From Nocardiopsis sp. FIRDI 009 (GTDB taxonomy: Bacteria; Actinomycetota; Actinomycetes; Streptosporangiales; Streptosporangiaceae), in assembly GCF_003386285.1 (NCBI RefSeq), contig NZ_QPNC01000001.1:124001-188000 (forward strand): DNA of 64,000 nucleotides, given 5' to 3'. Below, piece by piece: positions 14,408 through 22,716 of the stretch. Every line of letters begins with the position of its first letter. Positions within the stretch are counted from its first letter, which is position 1. The notes under the pieces are model-generated. The model was given only the letters and a program-made list of their open reading frames with translations. It did not search any database and was not told where the DNA came from. Both the position numbers and the translations under genes were made by a program.

Positions 14408-14734
14408 TCACTCGTCGAAGGTGAGGTCCAGCAAGGTCCATTCCTCACCGGTCTCGTCGGTGGCGAGGGTGCACGTGTAGGTGGCCCTGACGGGTCCGCT
14501 CTCGTCCTCGTAGTCGACGGTGCCGGTCGCCTCGTAGGTCCACGACTCCGCGTCGGCGACCTCGGCCTGGCTGTCGGAGAACTCCGCTGGGGTGTTCAGC
14601 TCGCGTTCCACGAACTCCTCGCACATCACCTCGGAGTCGGTCACTATCCCCTCCGGGGTGGGGTCGCTGCCACATGCGGTCGCTGCGGCGACCACGAGGG
14701 CGGCGGAGGACACGAGCAGGGGGCGGGGGATCAT
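14408..14734 (-). CDS. Small secreted lipoprotein (DUF4333-like topology)
   Basis: A 108-aa protein with an N-terminal signal sequence (MIPRPLLVSSAALVVAAATA) followed by Cys21 in a lipobox-like ATAC. The mature part is acidic and beta-rich, with two Cys (MCEEFV, YTCTL) that may form a disulfide. The pattern of a short lipoprotein with CEEFVERELNTPAEFSDS resembles small actinomycete lipoproteins of unknown function; the family label is tentative. AAGGAG lies 8 bases before the ATG. It is the last gene before the right repeat. Confidence 0.7.
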   Translation of the reverse strand: MIPRPLLVSSAALVVAAATACGSDPTPEGIVTDSEVMCEEFVERELNTPAEFSDSQAEVADAESWTYEATGTVDYEDESGPVRATYTCTLATDETGEEWTLLDLTFDE

Positions 14735-14858
14735 GGCGACTCCTTACAGCCGGGGGGTGGAGTGTGATGATCCTCGCACGCCGGTTGGCGGTTTCGCAGC
14801 CGGATCGGTGAAGCCTCGCTAGACCTTCGTGTAGTGCGAAGGGTTGCGCTGACTTGTA

Positions 14859-14953
14859 CGTAGCACTATCCATCGCTTAGCGTTCCCTGCTATGGTGCTG
14901 TTCTCGCAGGTCGGATAGCGTTGCCGCGTAGTACTACAAACTGTAGTGCTACG
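14859..14953. repeat. Inverted 10-bp repeats at right end of island
   Basis: CGTAGCACTA (14859-14868) and TAGTGCTACG (14944-14953) are perfect inverted copies; the second overlaps the right 23-bp direct repeat. TTAGCGTTCC (14877-14886) between them also occurs at the left end (5330-5339). Such arrangements are seen where a recombinase binds core and arm sites, but could also be regulator sites. Confidence 0.4.
14927..14949. repeat. Right 23-bp direct repeat (putative attachment-site duplication)
   Basis: Exact copy of 5225-5247, including the palindrome ACTACA-AAC-TGTAGT at 14931-14945. No gene begins close by: the nearest start is the lipoprotein gene 193 bases away, so an operator role here is less likely than on the left. 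Confidence 0.75.
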
Positions 14954-15249
14954 CCGCGTCGTAAAACAGGGCGCCCCCCGGGGAATGCCTGGTCGGCGTG
15001 GCCCCGGAGGGGCGCGGGGCTGTGTCGGCGCCTTGTCCGATGCGGCTGGGAAGCCGTTCCCCAAGGCGTTCACCTGCGTCAACGCGGTCGTAGAGGTGGT
15101 CGGTCTCCGGTGTCGGGGTGGTCATGGGCACGGATTCGTGTGGTGTGCGGCACCACGCGTCGGGGAGCGCTCCCACTGTGGGGCGAACGCCGACTCCGCG
15201 GTGCGGAGCGGGCGCAGCCGAGAACGGGGAGGCCCGGAACGAGCGGGGC
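14950..15249. other. Noncoding stretch between island and DUF305 gene
   Basis: Three hundred bases with no convincing gene. A long imperfect GC hairpin (GCGCCCCCCGGGG at 14971-14983 with CCCCGGAGGGGCGC at 15002-15015) is present. If the island were removed, this DNA would be the original upstream neighbour of the cydA promoter. Confidence 0.5.
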
Positions 15250-16011
15250 TCAGTCCTGCTCGGCGTCCTCCCCGACGTCCACCCCGCGGTCGGCCAGCAT
15301 GGCCTCCATCGCCTCGATCTCCTTCACCTGGGCGTCGGCCATGCCCTGGGCCAGGTCGATGACGCGCTCCTCGCCACCGAGCTCCACCTCGACCTCCGCC
15401 ATGTCGATCCCGCCCTCGTGGTGGGCGATCATCAGCTCCAGGAAGAGGATCTCGGCCTCCACGCCCTCGGCCGCCCGGAGGGCGTCCATCTCCTCGGGGG
15501 TGGCCAGTCCGGGCATCCGCTCCGGGACGACCCCCTCCCCGGCGCCGTGGTCGTGCTCCGACCCCTCCATCCAGGCCATCGGCTCCCCGCTGCGGCGAGA
15601 GTTCAGCCCCCACATGGTCAGCCAGCCCTGCATGATCCCGATCTGGCCCTGCTGCGTGCGGGCGATGTCGACCGCCATGATCCGCAGCTCCGGGTCCTGG
15701 GTCTTGTCCAGGATGATGTACGACATGTCCACCGCCTGGGCGTGGTGTGAGCTCATGTCGCGGAGGAAACCGGCGTCGGCGCTGTTGTCCAGCGGGCTGG
15801 AGGGGCGCCCCACCAGGTAGCCGACCAGCAGCGCGAGGGTGACCAGGGCCACGGTGATGCCCACGGGGACGGATCGCCTCGTCGGGCGGTGCGGGGCGTC
15901 CTCGCGGTCGCCGTCCGTCTCCTCCGGGTCCTCCCGTGCGAACGCGGTCTCGTCCGTCGCGTCGTCGGTTCCGCCGGTGACTCCGGCGGAGGTGTCGCTT
16001 GTGTGTCCCAT
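15250..16011 (-). CDS. DUF305-family membrane-anchored/secreted protein
   Basis: A 253-aa protein. After an acidic cytoplasmic N-terminus there is one membrane segment (SVPVGITVALVTLALLVGYLVG, about residues 57-78). The DUF305 domain follows, with its paired His motifs DMSSHHAQAVDMS and MIAHHEGGIDMAE, which suggest metal binding. DUF305 proteins often occur with copper or iron homeostasis genes. The ATG at 16009-16011 (MGHTSDTSAGV) is preferred over the much longer open frame. It diverges from a DUF3105 gene, sharing an 88-base promoter region. Confidence 0.88.
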   Translation of the reverse strand: MGHTSDTSAGVTGGTDDATDETAFAREDPEETDGDREDAPHRPTRRSVPVGITVALVTLALLVGYLVGRPSSPLDNSADAGFLRDMSSHHAQAVDMSYIILDKTQDPELRIMAVDIARTQQGQIGIMQGWLTMWGLNSRRSGEPMAWMEGSEHDHGAGEGVVPERMPGLATPEEMDALRAAEGVEAEILFLELMIAHHEGGIDMAEVEVELGGEERVIDLAQGMADAQVKEIEAMEAMLADRGVDVGEDAEQD

Positions 16012-16099
16012 GGACCCATCCTGGTCGAATCGCACGGCCGTGGTGCCAAAGTAGAGGATAGATAAGTCCGATACGACCGCATGTGTACCAGGAGGCCCG

Positions 16100-16951
16100 G
16101 TGGCCAAGAAGAAGACGGCGGCTGAGCGACGCCGTAAGGCAGCGGAGATGCGGGAACAACGGCTCAGGCTGGAGCGGCGTCGCAGGATCCTCAACATCGC
16201 GGGGGTCAGCACCGCCGCAGCCCTGGTTCTGGGCCTGCTCGGCTTCGCGGTCTTCATGCAGATCCGCAGCAGCATCATCCCCGGGATGGAGGAGTTCGAG
16301 GTCGGTTCCTACGAGCACGTCCAGGTGGGCGAACGGGTGGACTACGACCAGACGCCTCCGGTCGGTGGCAACCACTGGGCCTACTGGCAGAACTGCGGGG
16401 TCTACCCCGAACCGGTCACCTACGAGCTGGGCGTGCACTCGCTGGAGCACGGCGCGGTGTGGATCAACTACGCGCCCGACCTGCCCCAGGACGAGGTGGA
16501 CACCCTGGTGGACATGTACAGCCCCGGCGACTACCTGCTCATCGCCCCCCACGACGGTGAGCTGGACGCCCCCATCGTCGCCTCCAGCTGGGGCCGCCAG
16601 GTCACCGCGGAGACCGCTTCCGACGAGGCCCTCCAGCGGTTCGTCGAGCGCTTCGAGCGGGGCACGGACGTCCCCGAACCCGGCGCCGCCTGCTCGGGCG
16701 CGGTGTCGGCGACGGCCGCCGAGGTCTCGGCCGGTATCGAGTCGGGGAACGTGGACTTCCTGGGCGGGGGAGCCCCGATGGACGCCCCCGCCGGTGACGG
16801 CGCCGCCGACACCGGTTCCGGTGCGGAGGACACCGCCGACGGGCAGGACCCCGAGGGCGACGACGGCGCCGAGCAGGACGGGGCGGACACCGGCTCCCAG
16901 GACGAGGGGACCCGGAACGAGGACGCGGAGGACACCGACGGAACGGAGTAG
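16100..16951 (+). CDS. DUF3105 membrane-anchored protein
   Basis: A 283-aa protein with a basic cytoplasmic N-terminus (MAKKKTAAERRRKAAEMREQ), a membrane helix (about residues 33-55, IAGVSTAAALVLGLLGFAVFM) and an extracytoplasmic DUF3105 domain with PPVGGNHWAYWQNCGVYPEP and VHSLEHGAVWINY. The conserved His/Cys residues hint at metal binding. A long acidic low-complexity tail (GAEDTADGQDPEGDDGAEQD) ends it. The GTG at 16100 follows AGGAGG. Divergent from DUF305; the two families are frequent neighbours in actinomycetes. Confidence 0.88.
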   Translation: MAKKKTAAERRRKAAEMREQRLRLERRRRILNIAGVSTAAALVLGLLGFAVFMQIRSSIIPGMEEFEVGSYEHVQVGERVDYDQTPPVGGNHWAYWQNCGVYPEPVTYELGVHSLEHGAVWINYAPDLPQDEVDTLVDMYSPGDYLLIAPHDGELDAPIVASSWGRQVTAETASDEALQRFVERFERGTDVPEPGAACSGAVSATAAEVSAGIESGNVDFLGGGAPMDAPAGDGAADTGSGAEDTADGQDPEGDDGAEQDGADTGSQDEGTRNEDAEDTDGTE

Positions 16952-16986
16952 ACCGACTCCCCCGACCCACCCTTCCCCTCACAGGC

Positions 16987-17024
16987 GGAGAGGGGCCGCC
17001 GACGCCCCGGCGGCCCCTCTCTCC
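16987..17024. terminator. Bidirectional terminator, DUF3105/DUF3515
   Basis: GGAGAGGGGCCGCC (16987-17000) pairs with GGCGGCCCCTCTCTCC (17009-17024), allowing a 2-base bulge, around GACGCCCC, followed by GTTTCC. It lies between convergent genes. Confidence 0.8.
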
Positions 17025-17072
17025 GTTTCCCGACCCTCCCGGTCCGCGTACCCGCGCGGATCAGGGGCAGGG

Positions 17073-17534
17073 TCACAGTTCTCCCTCGGGGAGGGCGGGG
17101 ATGTGCTCCTCGACGGCCGCGCTCAGGGTCGTCAGCGCGGCGGCCGGAGGGCCGTGGGTCGGCGGTACCGTCAGCTCGACGTAGGCGGTGTGTCCCACCG
17201 CCACGTACATGGTGGGGTCGTCGGCGGGCAGCGGTAGCCAGGGCACCCCGTTGACCTCCTGGAGGACGGAGTCGGGAGCCAGCGCGGACGGTCGGGGGAC
17301 ACCGCAGCGCACACCGATCGGCGGGTCACCCCACGCCGCCGTCAGCTCCGACTCGGGTCGGACGGTCGCGCGTTCGGCGTCCATCAGGGTGTCGGGCAGG
17401 GAGGCCACGAACGCCGCGCAGGTCCGTGCGGTCGCCTCGTCGACCTCGGGAGGCTCGACACGCACGGTCGGCGCACCGCAGCCCGCGGCGGTCAACACGG
17501 CCGTGAACGCCGCCCCGAGACGCCGTATCAACAC
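17073..17534 (-). CDS. DUF3515 family lipoprotein
   Basis: A 153-aa protein with a signal peptide and lipobox (MLIRRLGAAFTAVLTAAGCG, Cys19). The mature region has CAAFVASLPDTLMDAERATV, AAWGDPPIGVRCGVP and a tail of VPPTHGPPAAALTTLSAAVEEHIP, matching DUF3515, a conserved actinobacterial lipoprotein usually encoded between an Lrp-type gene and thiL, as here. It follows the Lrp-domain gene in the same direction. Function unknown. Confidence 0.85.
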   Translation of the reverse strand: MLIRRLGAAFTAVLTAAGCGAPTVRVEPPEVDEATARTCAAFVASLPDTLMDAERATVRPESELTAAWGDPPIGVRCGVPRPSALAPDSVLQEVNGVPWLPLPADDPTMYVAVGHTAYVELTVPPTHGPPAAALTTLSAAVEEHIPALPEGEL

Positions 17535-17561
17535 GTCAGCAACCCCGATCCGCTCCGTGGG

Positions 17562-17795
17562 TCAGATATTGACGATGGGACACGTCAGGGTACGGGCGAT
17601 ACCGTCCAGGCGCTGAATCCGCGCCACCACCAGGGCGCCCAGCGAGTCGACGTCCTCGGCGTGCGCCTGCACGACCACGTCGTAGGGGCCGGTCACGTCG
17701 TGCGCCTCGTCGACGCCCTCGATCTCCCGGATCCGCCCGGCGACCTCGGCGGCCCGCCCGACCTCGGTCTGGATCAGGATGTATGCCTGCACCAT
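17562..17795 (-). CDS. Stand-alone Lrp/AsnC ligand-binding (RAM) domain protein
   Basis: A 77-aa protein consisting only of the alpha/beta RAM domain of Lrp/AsnC regulators: MVQAYILIQTEVGRAAEVAG, then RIREIEGVDEAHDVTGPYDVVVQAHAED. It has no helix-turn-helix. Such stand-alone proteins oligomerise and may sense amino acids or modulate full-length Lrp proteins. It is upstream of the DUF3515 gene and diverges from thiL, a conserved actinobacterial arrangement. Confidence 0.88.
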   Translation of the reverse strand: MVQAYILIQTEVGRAAEVAGRIREIEGVDEAHDVTGPYDVVVQAHAEDVDSLGALVVARIQRLDGIARTLTCPIVNI

Positions 17796-17926
17796 GAGAA
17801 CTCCTTCGTGTGTGCCGGGCGTGAGGTAGAGCGGCCCCGGCCGAGCCGACGGTGCGGCCGATGACGAACAGATGACAAACGTGGGTCCAGACCACCGTTC
17901 CGGAGCGTCACCGTACCCTGATCCCT

Positions 17927-18931
17927 GTGTTGAGCACCATTGGGGGTCTTGGTGAGTTCGCTCTGATCACACGCGTGACGAGCAAATTCCCCGCGACGCA
18001 AGATGTAATCCTCGGACCAGGCGACGACGCGGCGGTCGTCGCCGCACCCGACAGGAGGACGGTCGCCACCACGGACGTGCTGGTGGAGGGGCGCCACTTC
18101 CGGAGGGAGTGGTCGTCGGGCCGCGACGTCGGGCACCGCGCGGTGGCGCAGAACTTCGCCGACGTCGCGGCCATGGGAGCCCGTCCCACCGGGCTGCTCA
18201 TCGGCTTCGCCGCCCCGCCCGACCTGCCCGTCTCCTGGGTGGAGGAGTTCGCGGCCGGGGTGCGTGACGAGTGCGCCCTCGCGGGCGGGGCCGTCGTGGG
18301 AGGGGACACGGTGGCGTCCGACACACTGACCGTCGCGATCACCGCGCTCGGCGACCTCCAGGGACGCGCACCGGTCCGTCGCGACGGCGCCCGCCCCGGC
18401 GACGTCGTGGCCTACTCCGGCCGCCTCGGACTGTCGGCGGCCGGGCTCGCGCTGCTGGAGGCGGGGATCGACGGCCCCGAGGAGTGCCTGGCCGAACACC
18501 GCCGACCGAGCCCGCCCTACGCCGAGGGGGTGGTCGCGGCGAGGACGGGGGCCACGGCCATGCTCGACGTCAGCGACGGTCTCGCCCAGGACCTCGGGCA
18601 CGTCTGCCGCGCCAGCGGTGTCCGCGTCGACCTGGACCCCTCCGCCCTGCGGCCGGAACCCGCGCTCCTGGCGGCGGTCCGCGCCCTGGGCACGGCACCG
18701 GCGGACGCCGAGCGCGTCGCCCGGGAGCTCATGGTCGGCGGCGGCGAGGACCACGCACTGGCCGCCACGTTCCCGCCGGACGTCGACCTCCCGGAGCACT
18801 GGATCAGGGTGGGCGCCGTCCACGGGCCGGAGTGGGTCCCGCAGGGCGGTGGGGAGCCGTCCGAGGCGCCCGTCACCGTCGCCGGACGGCCTCCGGCGCG
18901 CCTTGGCTGGGACCACTTTCGGACGGAGTGA
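17927..18931 (+). CDS. thiL: Thiamine-monophosphate kinase
   Basis: ThiL phosphorylates thiamine monophosphate to the cofactor thiamine diphosphate. The 334-aa protein has the AIR synthase-like fold: GLGEFALITRVT, GPGDDAAVV (metal/ATP site), TTDVLVEGRHFRREW, NFADVAAMGARPTGLLI, GGDTVAS and LDVSDGLAQDLGH. The GTG at 17927 (MLSTIGGLGEF) matches the usual N-terminus. It stands alone on this strand, divergent from the Lrp-domain gene. Confidence 0.93.
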   Translation: MLSTIGGLGEFALITRVTSKFPATQDVILGPGDDAAVVAAPDRRTVATTDVLVEGRHFRREWSSGRDVGHRAVAQNFADVAAMGARPTGLLIGFAAPPDLPVSWVEEFAAGVRDECALAGGAVVGGDTVASDTLTVAITALGDLQGRAPVRRDGARPGDVVAYSGRLGLSAAGLALLEAGIDGPEECLAEHRRPSPPYAEGVVAARTGATAMLDVSDGLAQDLGHVCRASGVRVDLDPSALRPEPALLAAVRALGTAPADAERVARELMVGGGEDHALAATFPPDVDLPEHWIRVGAVHGPEWVPQGGGEPSEAPVTVAGRPPARLGWDHFRTE

Positions 18932-19135
18932 GCCAGGACCGGGATTTGTCCCGTTTGGTGATCGCGCTAGGCTGATCCAACGCGGCTCGCGCCGCCCCAG
19001 GGGCGGCCCGCCCGTCCTCGTGGAGAGCGAAGAGCCCCGGAACGTTCATGTCCGCCTCCTCCCGGCACGGAAGGTCCGCGATCGGCGACCGTCCGGCGGG
19101 GCGAACGGAGGCGGAGCATCGTCGAGAGGCGGTTT

Positions 19136-19789
19136 ATGGGCCGGCACGTGTCGCGGCACGACTCCCGACGCGGTGCGCACCGCAGCGAGCGGGAGGACGC
19201 CGGTGCGTTGCGGCGGATCGGCGGCTTCCTGGAGAGCACCGTCCCCAAGCGCGTCGAACCCCCGCGGCTGATCAACGTCCTGGTCGTGTCCGGCGTCATC
19301 CTGGGGCTGCTGCTGTTCGGCTACAGCACGACCCAGATCTACCTCCAGTTCGGGGGCGCGCCGGGCGCGACGGAGGCCCCGGGGGCCCAGGACGGGCTCC
19401 ACCCCAGCGGCGACGCCTCGCCGAACCAGGAGCACGAGGGCTCCTCCGGCGACAGCGCCGAGGAGGTCCAGGCGGGTGTGGAGCCCACCACGGTCGTCTA
19501 CGAGATCGTCGACACCACCGACACGGGGTTCACCGCGCGGGTCACCGTCACCAACACCTCCAGGGCGACACTGGACACCTGGGAGCTGGCGCTGGCCTTC
19601 GAGACCGCCGAGGTCACCGAGGTGCGCGACGCCGACTGGGAACCGTTCGCGGACGGGATCCTCGCCCGTCAACCCGGCTCCCAGGAGGCCCTCGACCCCG
19701 GTGACTCCGCGACGCTCGAACTCGACGCCCTCGGCGTCGTCCAGTCCCCCGTGCGCTGCTCCCTGAACGGCCACGTCTGCGCCCTCTGA
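19136..19789 (+). CDS. Membrane-anchored protein with CBM2-like extracellular domain
   Basis: A 217-aa protein with a basic cytoplasmic N-terminus, one membrane helix (about residues 47-68, INVLVVSGVILGLLLFGYST), an acidic Gly/Ser-rich linker and a beta-sandwich-like C-terminal domain. The segment YEIVDTTDTGFTARVTVTNT, then DTWELALAFETAEVTEVRDADWE resembles the CBM2/cellulose-binding fold found in many actinomycete surface proteins. The C-terminus has two Cys (RCSLNGHVCAL). A GTG/ATG choice is not resolved; the first Met at 19136 is taken. Role unknown. Confidence 0.65.
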   Translation: MGRHVSRHDSRRGAHRSEREDAGALRRIGGFLESTVPKRVEPPRLINVLVVSGVILGLLLFGYSTTQIYLQFGGAPGATEAPGAQDGLHPSGDASPNQEHEGSSGDSAEEVQAGVEPTTVVYEIVDTTDTGFTARVTVTNTSRATLDTWELALAFETAEVTEVRDADWEPFADGILARQPGSQEALDPGDSATLELDALGVVQSPVRCSLNGHVCAL

Positions 19790-19835
19790 CCCCGCCGTAC
19801 CGACGGAAGCCGGGGCTCCCGGCACCGGACACGGC

Positions 19836-19868
19836 GAAGGCCCCCCGATGAGGTGTCGGAGGGCCTTC
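19836..19868. terminator. Bidirectional terminator, CBM-like gene/rpmB
   Basis: GAAGGCCCCCCGA pairs with TCGGAGGGCCTTC apart from one C-A mismatch, with the loop TGAGGTG, then TTCGTCG. It separates two converging genes. Confidence 0.8.
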
Positions 19869-19891
19869 GTCGAATCCAGAGGGCTGGAACC

Positions 19892-20077
19892 CTAGCGGGT
19901 CACCTTGCCGGCCTTGATGCACGAGGTGCAGGCGTTCACACGCTTGGGCGTGCCGCCCACGCGGGTGCGAACGGTCTGGATGTTGGGGTTCCAGCGGCGG
20001 CGGGTGCGACGGTGCGAGTGGGAAACACTGTTACCGAACCCTGGTCCCTTGCCGCAGACGTCGCAGACGGAAGCCAC
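19892..20077 (-). CDS. rpmB: 50S ribosomal protein L28 (zinc-ribbon form)
   Basis: A 61-aa ribosomal protein, [20 protein letters not shown] ... NPNIQTVRT. The two Cys pairs (CDVC, CTSC) mark the zinc-binding C+ form. In actinomycetes the zinc-free paralogue elsewhere in the genome is usually Zur-repressed. The GTG at 20075-20077 has GGAG upstream. It is divergent from recG. No DAK2-domain gene lies between them, unlike Streptomyces coelicolor. Confidence 0.97.
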   Translation of the reverse strand: MASVCDVCGKGPGFGNSVSHSHRRTRRRWNPNIQTVRTRVGGTPKRVNACTSCIKAGKVTR

Positions 20078-20455
20078 GGTAACTCCATTCAAGCGCTCGG
20101 GATCGCGCACGTCGCCGCACGCGAAGGGTCGACCGGCCGGGACCGGCCGGGTGGACAGGCTGGCGCGGACGCCAACCGTGGAAGAGTACACGAAGGACGC
20201 GGTCGGACGCGGATTCGTACCGCAGACCGGTGTCCGTACTCGACGTGGTGGAGACGGTGCGGCCGAAGCCCTCGCACCCCCACCGGGGCATCGCATCCAC
20301 CACGCGGGCATGGCGAAAAGGCGATGAACTCCGACCAGTATACCCCGGTTGGGGGAGGGCGGACGCCGCCCCGCTCCCGCGCCCGTCCGCCCTCCCCGTC
20401 GCACGCTGCCACTACGGTGACGTTGAGCAGAGCGATCAGGCGGGGACGGGACACA
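20078..20455. promoter_or_regulatory. Intergenic region between divergent rpmB and recG
   Basis: 378 bases with no convincing gene. On the minus strand TATACT (20338-20343) is a good -10 candidate for rpmB but no clear -35 accompanies it, and it would give a leader of about 250 bases. Confidence 0.4.
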
Positions 20456-22657
20456 GTGAGTACCTGGGACGAACCGCTGCGCGTGGCCCTCGGGGGCTCC
20501 GCGCGGGCCTTCAAGGACAAACTCGGACTGCACACCCTCGGCGACCTGTTGCGGTACTACCCGCGCCGGTACGACCGCCGAGGAGAGTTGACCGACCTCG
20601 CCGGGCTGCGCGAGGGCGAGGACGTCACCGTGCAGGCACGGGTGCTGGACGCCAAACGCCGTACCGTGCCCGCCCGCCAGGGCCGTCGCCGGATGGACAT
20701 GATGGAGGCCACGGTCACCGACGGCACCGGCCGCCTGCACCTGACCTTCTTCAACAGAGGCGCCTACCACCAGAACTCGCTCGTCCCGGGACGGCTCGCG
20801 CTCTTCTCCGGCCGGGTCTCCTCCTACCGGGGGCGCCGCCAACTCGACCATCCCGAGTACCAGCTCATCGACGAGGACGGCAGCGAGGGTGAGCGCGCCC
20901 GCGCCTACGCGGAGGAGCTCATCCCGATCTACCCGGCCGTGAAGGGACTGGACTCGTCCCGGATCGCGCTGGGGGTGGACCTGGCCCTGGCCCGCGCCGC
21001 CGACCTGCCCGACCCGCTCCCGCCCGAGGTCCGCGCACGCCACCACCTGGTCGGCGTGCGCGACGCCCTGGAGCGGATCCACCGCCCGTCGGAGTGGTCG
21101 GACGTGGGGACCGCCCGCCGCCGGCTCAAGTGGGACGAGGCGTTCGTCCTCCAACTGGCCCTGGCCCAGCGCCGCCACCTGGCCGAGGAGCTGCCCGCCA
21201 CACCGCGCCCGGGCGCCGAGGGCGGCATCCTCGACGCCTTCGACGCCGAGCTGCCCTTCACCCTCACCGACGGACAGCGGGAGGTCGGTGAGCGGCTCGC
21301 GCGACGGCTGGACGCCTCCCACCCCATGCACTGCCTGCTCCAGGGCGACGTCGGCGCGGGCAAGACCCTGGTCGCGCTGCGCGCCATGCTCAGGGTGGTC
21401 GACTCCGGCGGTCAGGCCGTGCTGCTGGCGCCCACGGAGGTCCTCGCGCAGCAGCACCACCGGTCGATCAGCGCGATGCTCGGCCCGCTGGCCCGGGCCG
21501 GACAGATCGACGGGGCGGAGAGCGCCACCCGGGTGGCGCTCCTCACGGGGTCGATGAACGCCGCCGCGCGCCGCGAGGCCCTGCTCGACGCCGCCTCCGG
21601 GGCGGCCGGGATCGTCGTGGGCACGCACGCGCTCCTCCAGGAGCACGTCTCCTTCGCCGACCTGGGACTGGTCGTGGTGGACGAGCAGCACCGGTTCGGC
21701 GTGCGGCAGCGCGACGCGTTGCGGGAGAAGGCCGCCGACGGGCGGCCGCACGTCCTGGTGATGACCGCCACCCCGATTCCGCGCACGGTGGCCATGACCG
21801 TCTACGGGGACCTCGACGTGGTCGCGCTCACCCAGCTGCCCACCGGACGCGCGGGGGTGTCCACGCACGTCGTCCCGGCCAAGGAGAAACCGCACTTCCT
21901 GACCCGCGCCTGGGAGCGGATCCGCGAGGAGGCCGCCCGGGGGCGCCAGGCGTTCGTGGTCTGCCCGCGGATCGGCGACGGCGAGGGGGAGGGAGCTGAC
22001 GAGGAGGTCGACGGCGACCGGGACGCGGAGGTCCCCGGCGCCCGGCCCCCGCTGGCCGTGCTGGACGTCACGGCACGCCTGGCCGACGGGCCGCTGGCGG
22101 ACCTGTCGGTGGAGGCGCTGCACGGGCGGATGAGCCCGGACGACAAGGACGCGGTCATGCGTCGCTTCGCGGAGGGGCGGACGGACGTGGTGGTCTCCAC
22201 GACCGTCATCGAGGTGGGCGTGGATGTGCCCAATGCCACCGTGATGGTCATCATGGACGCGGACCGCTTCGGGGTCTCCCAGCTGCACCAGCTCCGCGGC
22301 CGGGTGGGGCGGGGGACGCTCCCGGGGCTGTGTCTGCTGGTCACGGACGCGGAGGAGGGCTCCCCCGCGCGGGAGAGGCTGGGCGCCGTGGCGGCGACGA
22401 CGGACGGGTTCGAGCTGTCCCGGGTCGACCTGGAGATGCGCAGGGAGGGCGACGTCCTGGGGGAGTCCCAGTCCGGGGCCCGTTCCTCGTTGCGCATGCT
22501 CACCCTGCTCAAGGACGAGGAACTGATCGGGGAGGCGCGCGAGGAGGCCACGGCCTACGTCGCGGGCGACCCCGACCTGACCGCCTACCCGCCGTTGGCG
22601 GAGGCGTTGACGGAACTGCTTCCCCAGGAACGCGCGGAGTACCTCGACAAGGCCTGA
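20456..22657 (+). CDS. recG: ATP-dependent DNA helicase RecG
   Basis: RecG remodels stalled forks and branch-migrates Holliday junctions. The 733-aa protein has an N-terminal wedge/OB domain ([38 protein letters not shown]), helicase motifs I (QGDVGAGKT), DEQHRFG (II) and TATPIPRT (III), and motif VI near QLRGRVGRG. The GTG at 20456 ([12 protein letters not shown]) begins the conserved reading; the frame is open further upstream but noncoding. It is followed 59 bases later by rsmD. Confidence 0.95.
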   Translation: MSTWDEPLRVALGGSARAFKDKLGLHTLGDLLRYYPRRYDRRGELTDLAGLREGEDVTVQARVLDAKRRTVPARQGRRRMDMMEATVTDGTGRLHLTFFNRGAYHQNSLVPGRLALFSGRVSSYRGRRQLDHPEYQLIDEDGSEGERARAYAEELIPIYPAVKGLDSSRIALGVDLALARAADLPDPLPPEVRARHHLVGVRDALERIHRPSEWSDVGTARRRLKWDEAFVLQLALAQRRHLAEELPATPRPGAEGGILDAFDAELPFTLTDGQREVGERLARRLDASHPMHCLLQGDVGAGKTLVALRAMLRVVDSGGQAVLLAPTEVLAQQHHRSISAMLGPLARAGQIDGAESATRVALLTGSMNAAARREALLDAASGAAGIVVGTHALLQEHVSFADLGLVVVDEQHRFGVRQRDALREKAADGRPHVLVMTATPIPRTVAMTVYGDLDVVALTQLPTGRAGVSTHVVPAKEKPHFLTRAWERIREEAARGRQAFVVCPRIGDGEGEGADEEVDGDRDAEVPGARPPLAVLDVTARLADGPLADLSVEALHGRMSPDDKDAVMRRFAEGRTDVVVSTTVIEVGVDVPNATVMVIMDADRFGVSQLHQLRGRVGRGTLPGLCLLVTDAEEGSPARERLGAVAATTDGFELSRVDLEMRREGDVLGESQSGARSSLRMLTLLKDEELIGEAREEATAYVAGDPDLTAYPPLAEALTELLPQERAEYLDKA

Positions 22658-22716
22658 TCCCGGGTTCGCCGGCCCGTTCGGGCGGTCGTGGTCGGCACAC
22701 GCCCTAACGTGGAGCC

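Larger units (their letters stand above)
5225..14949. mobile_element. Putative 9.7-kb integrated genomic island between 23-bp direct repeats
   Basis: Exact 23-bp direct repeats bracket a block whose content differs from the conserved chromosome on both sides: a phage-type amidase, an XRE/DUF397 pair, tiny overlapping genes with DUF6907 domains, and an enzyme cassette. Two of its genes carry frameshifts at G/C runs. The right repeat is near no chromosomal gene start, so duplication on insertion explains the pair better than two independent operators. I find no tyrosine or serine recombinase, relaxase, transposase or phage structural gene inside, so the element is either decayed or mobilised in trans. 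Confidence 0.6.

Noticed and set aside
14281..14410. A CRISPR array around the I-E-like unit
   Set aside because: Only one repeat unit; no second copy at about 61-base spacing and no cas genes.
19892..22288. Long minus-strand frame reaching from recG into rpmB
   Set aside because: Only the last 61 codons (rpmB) are real; the rest is antisense to recG.
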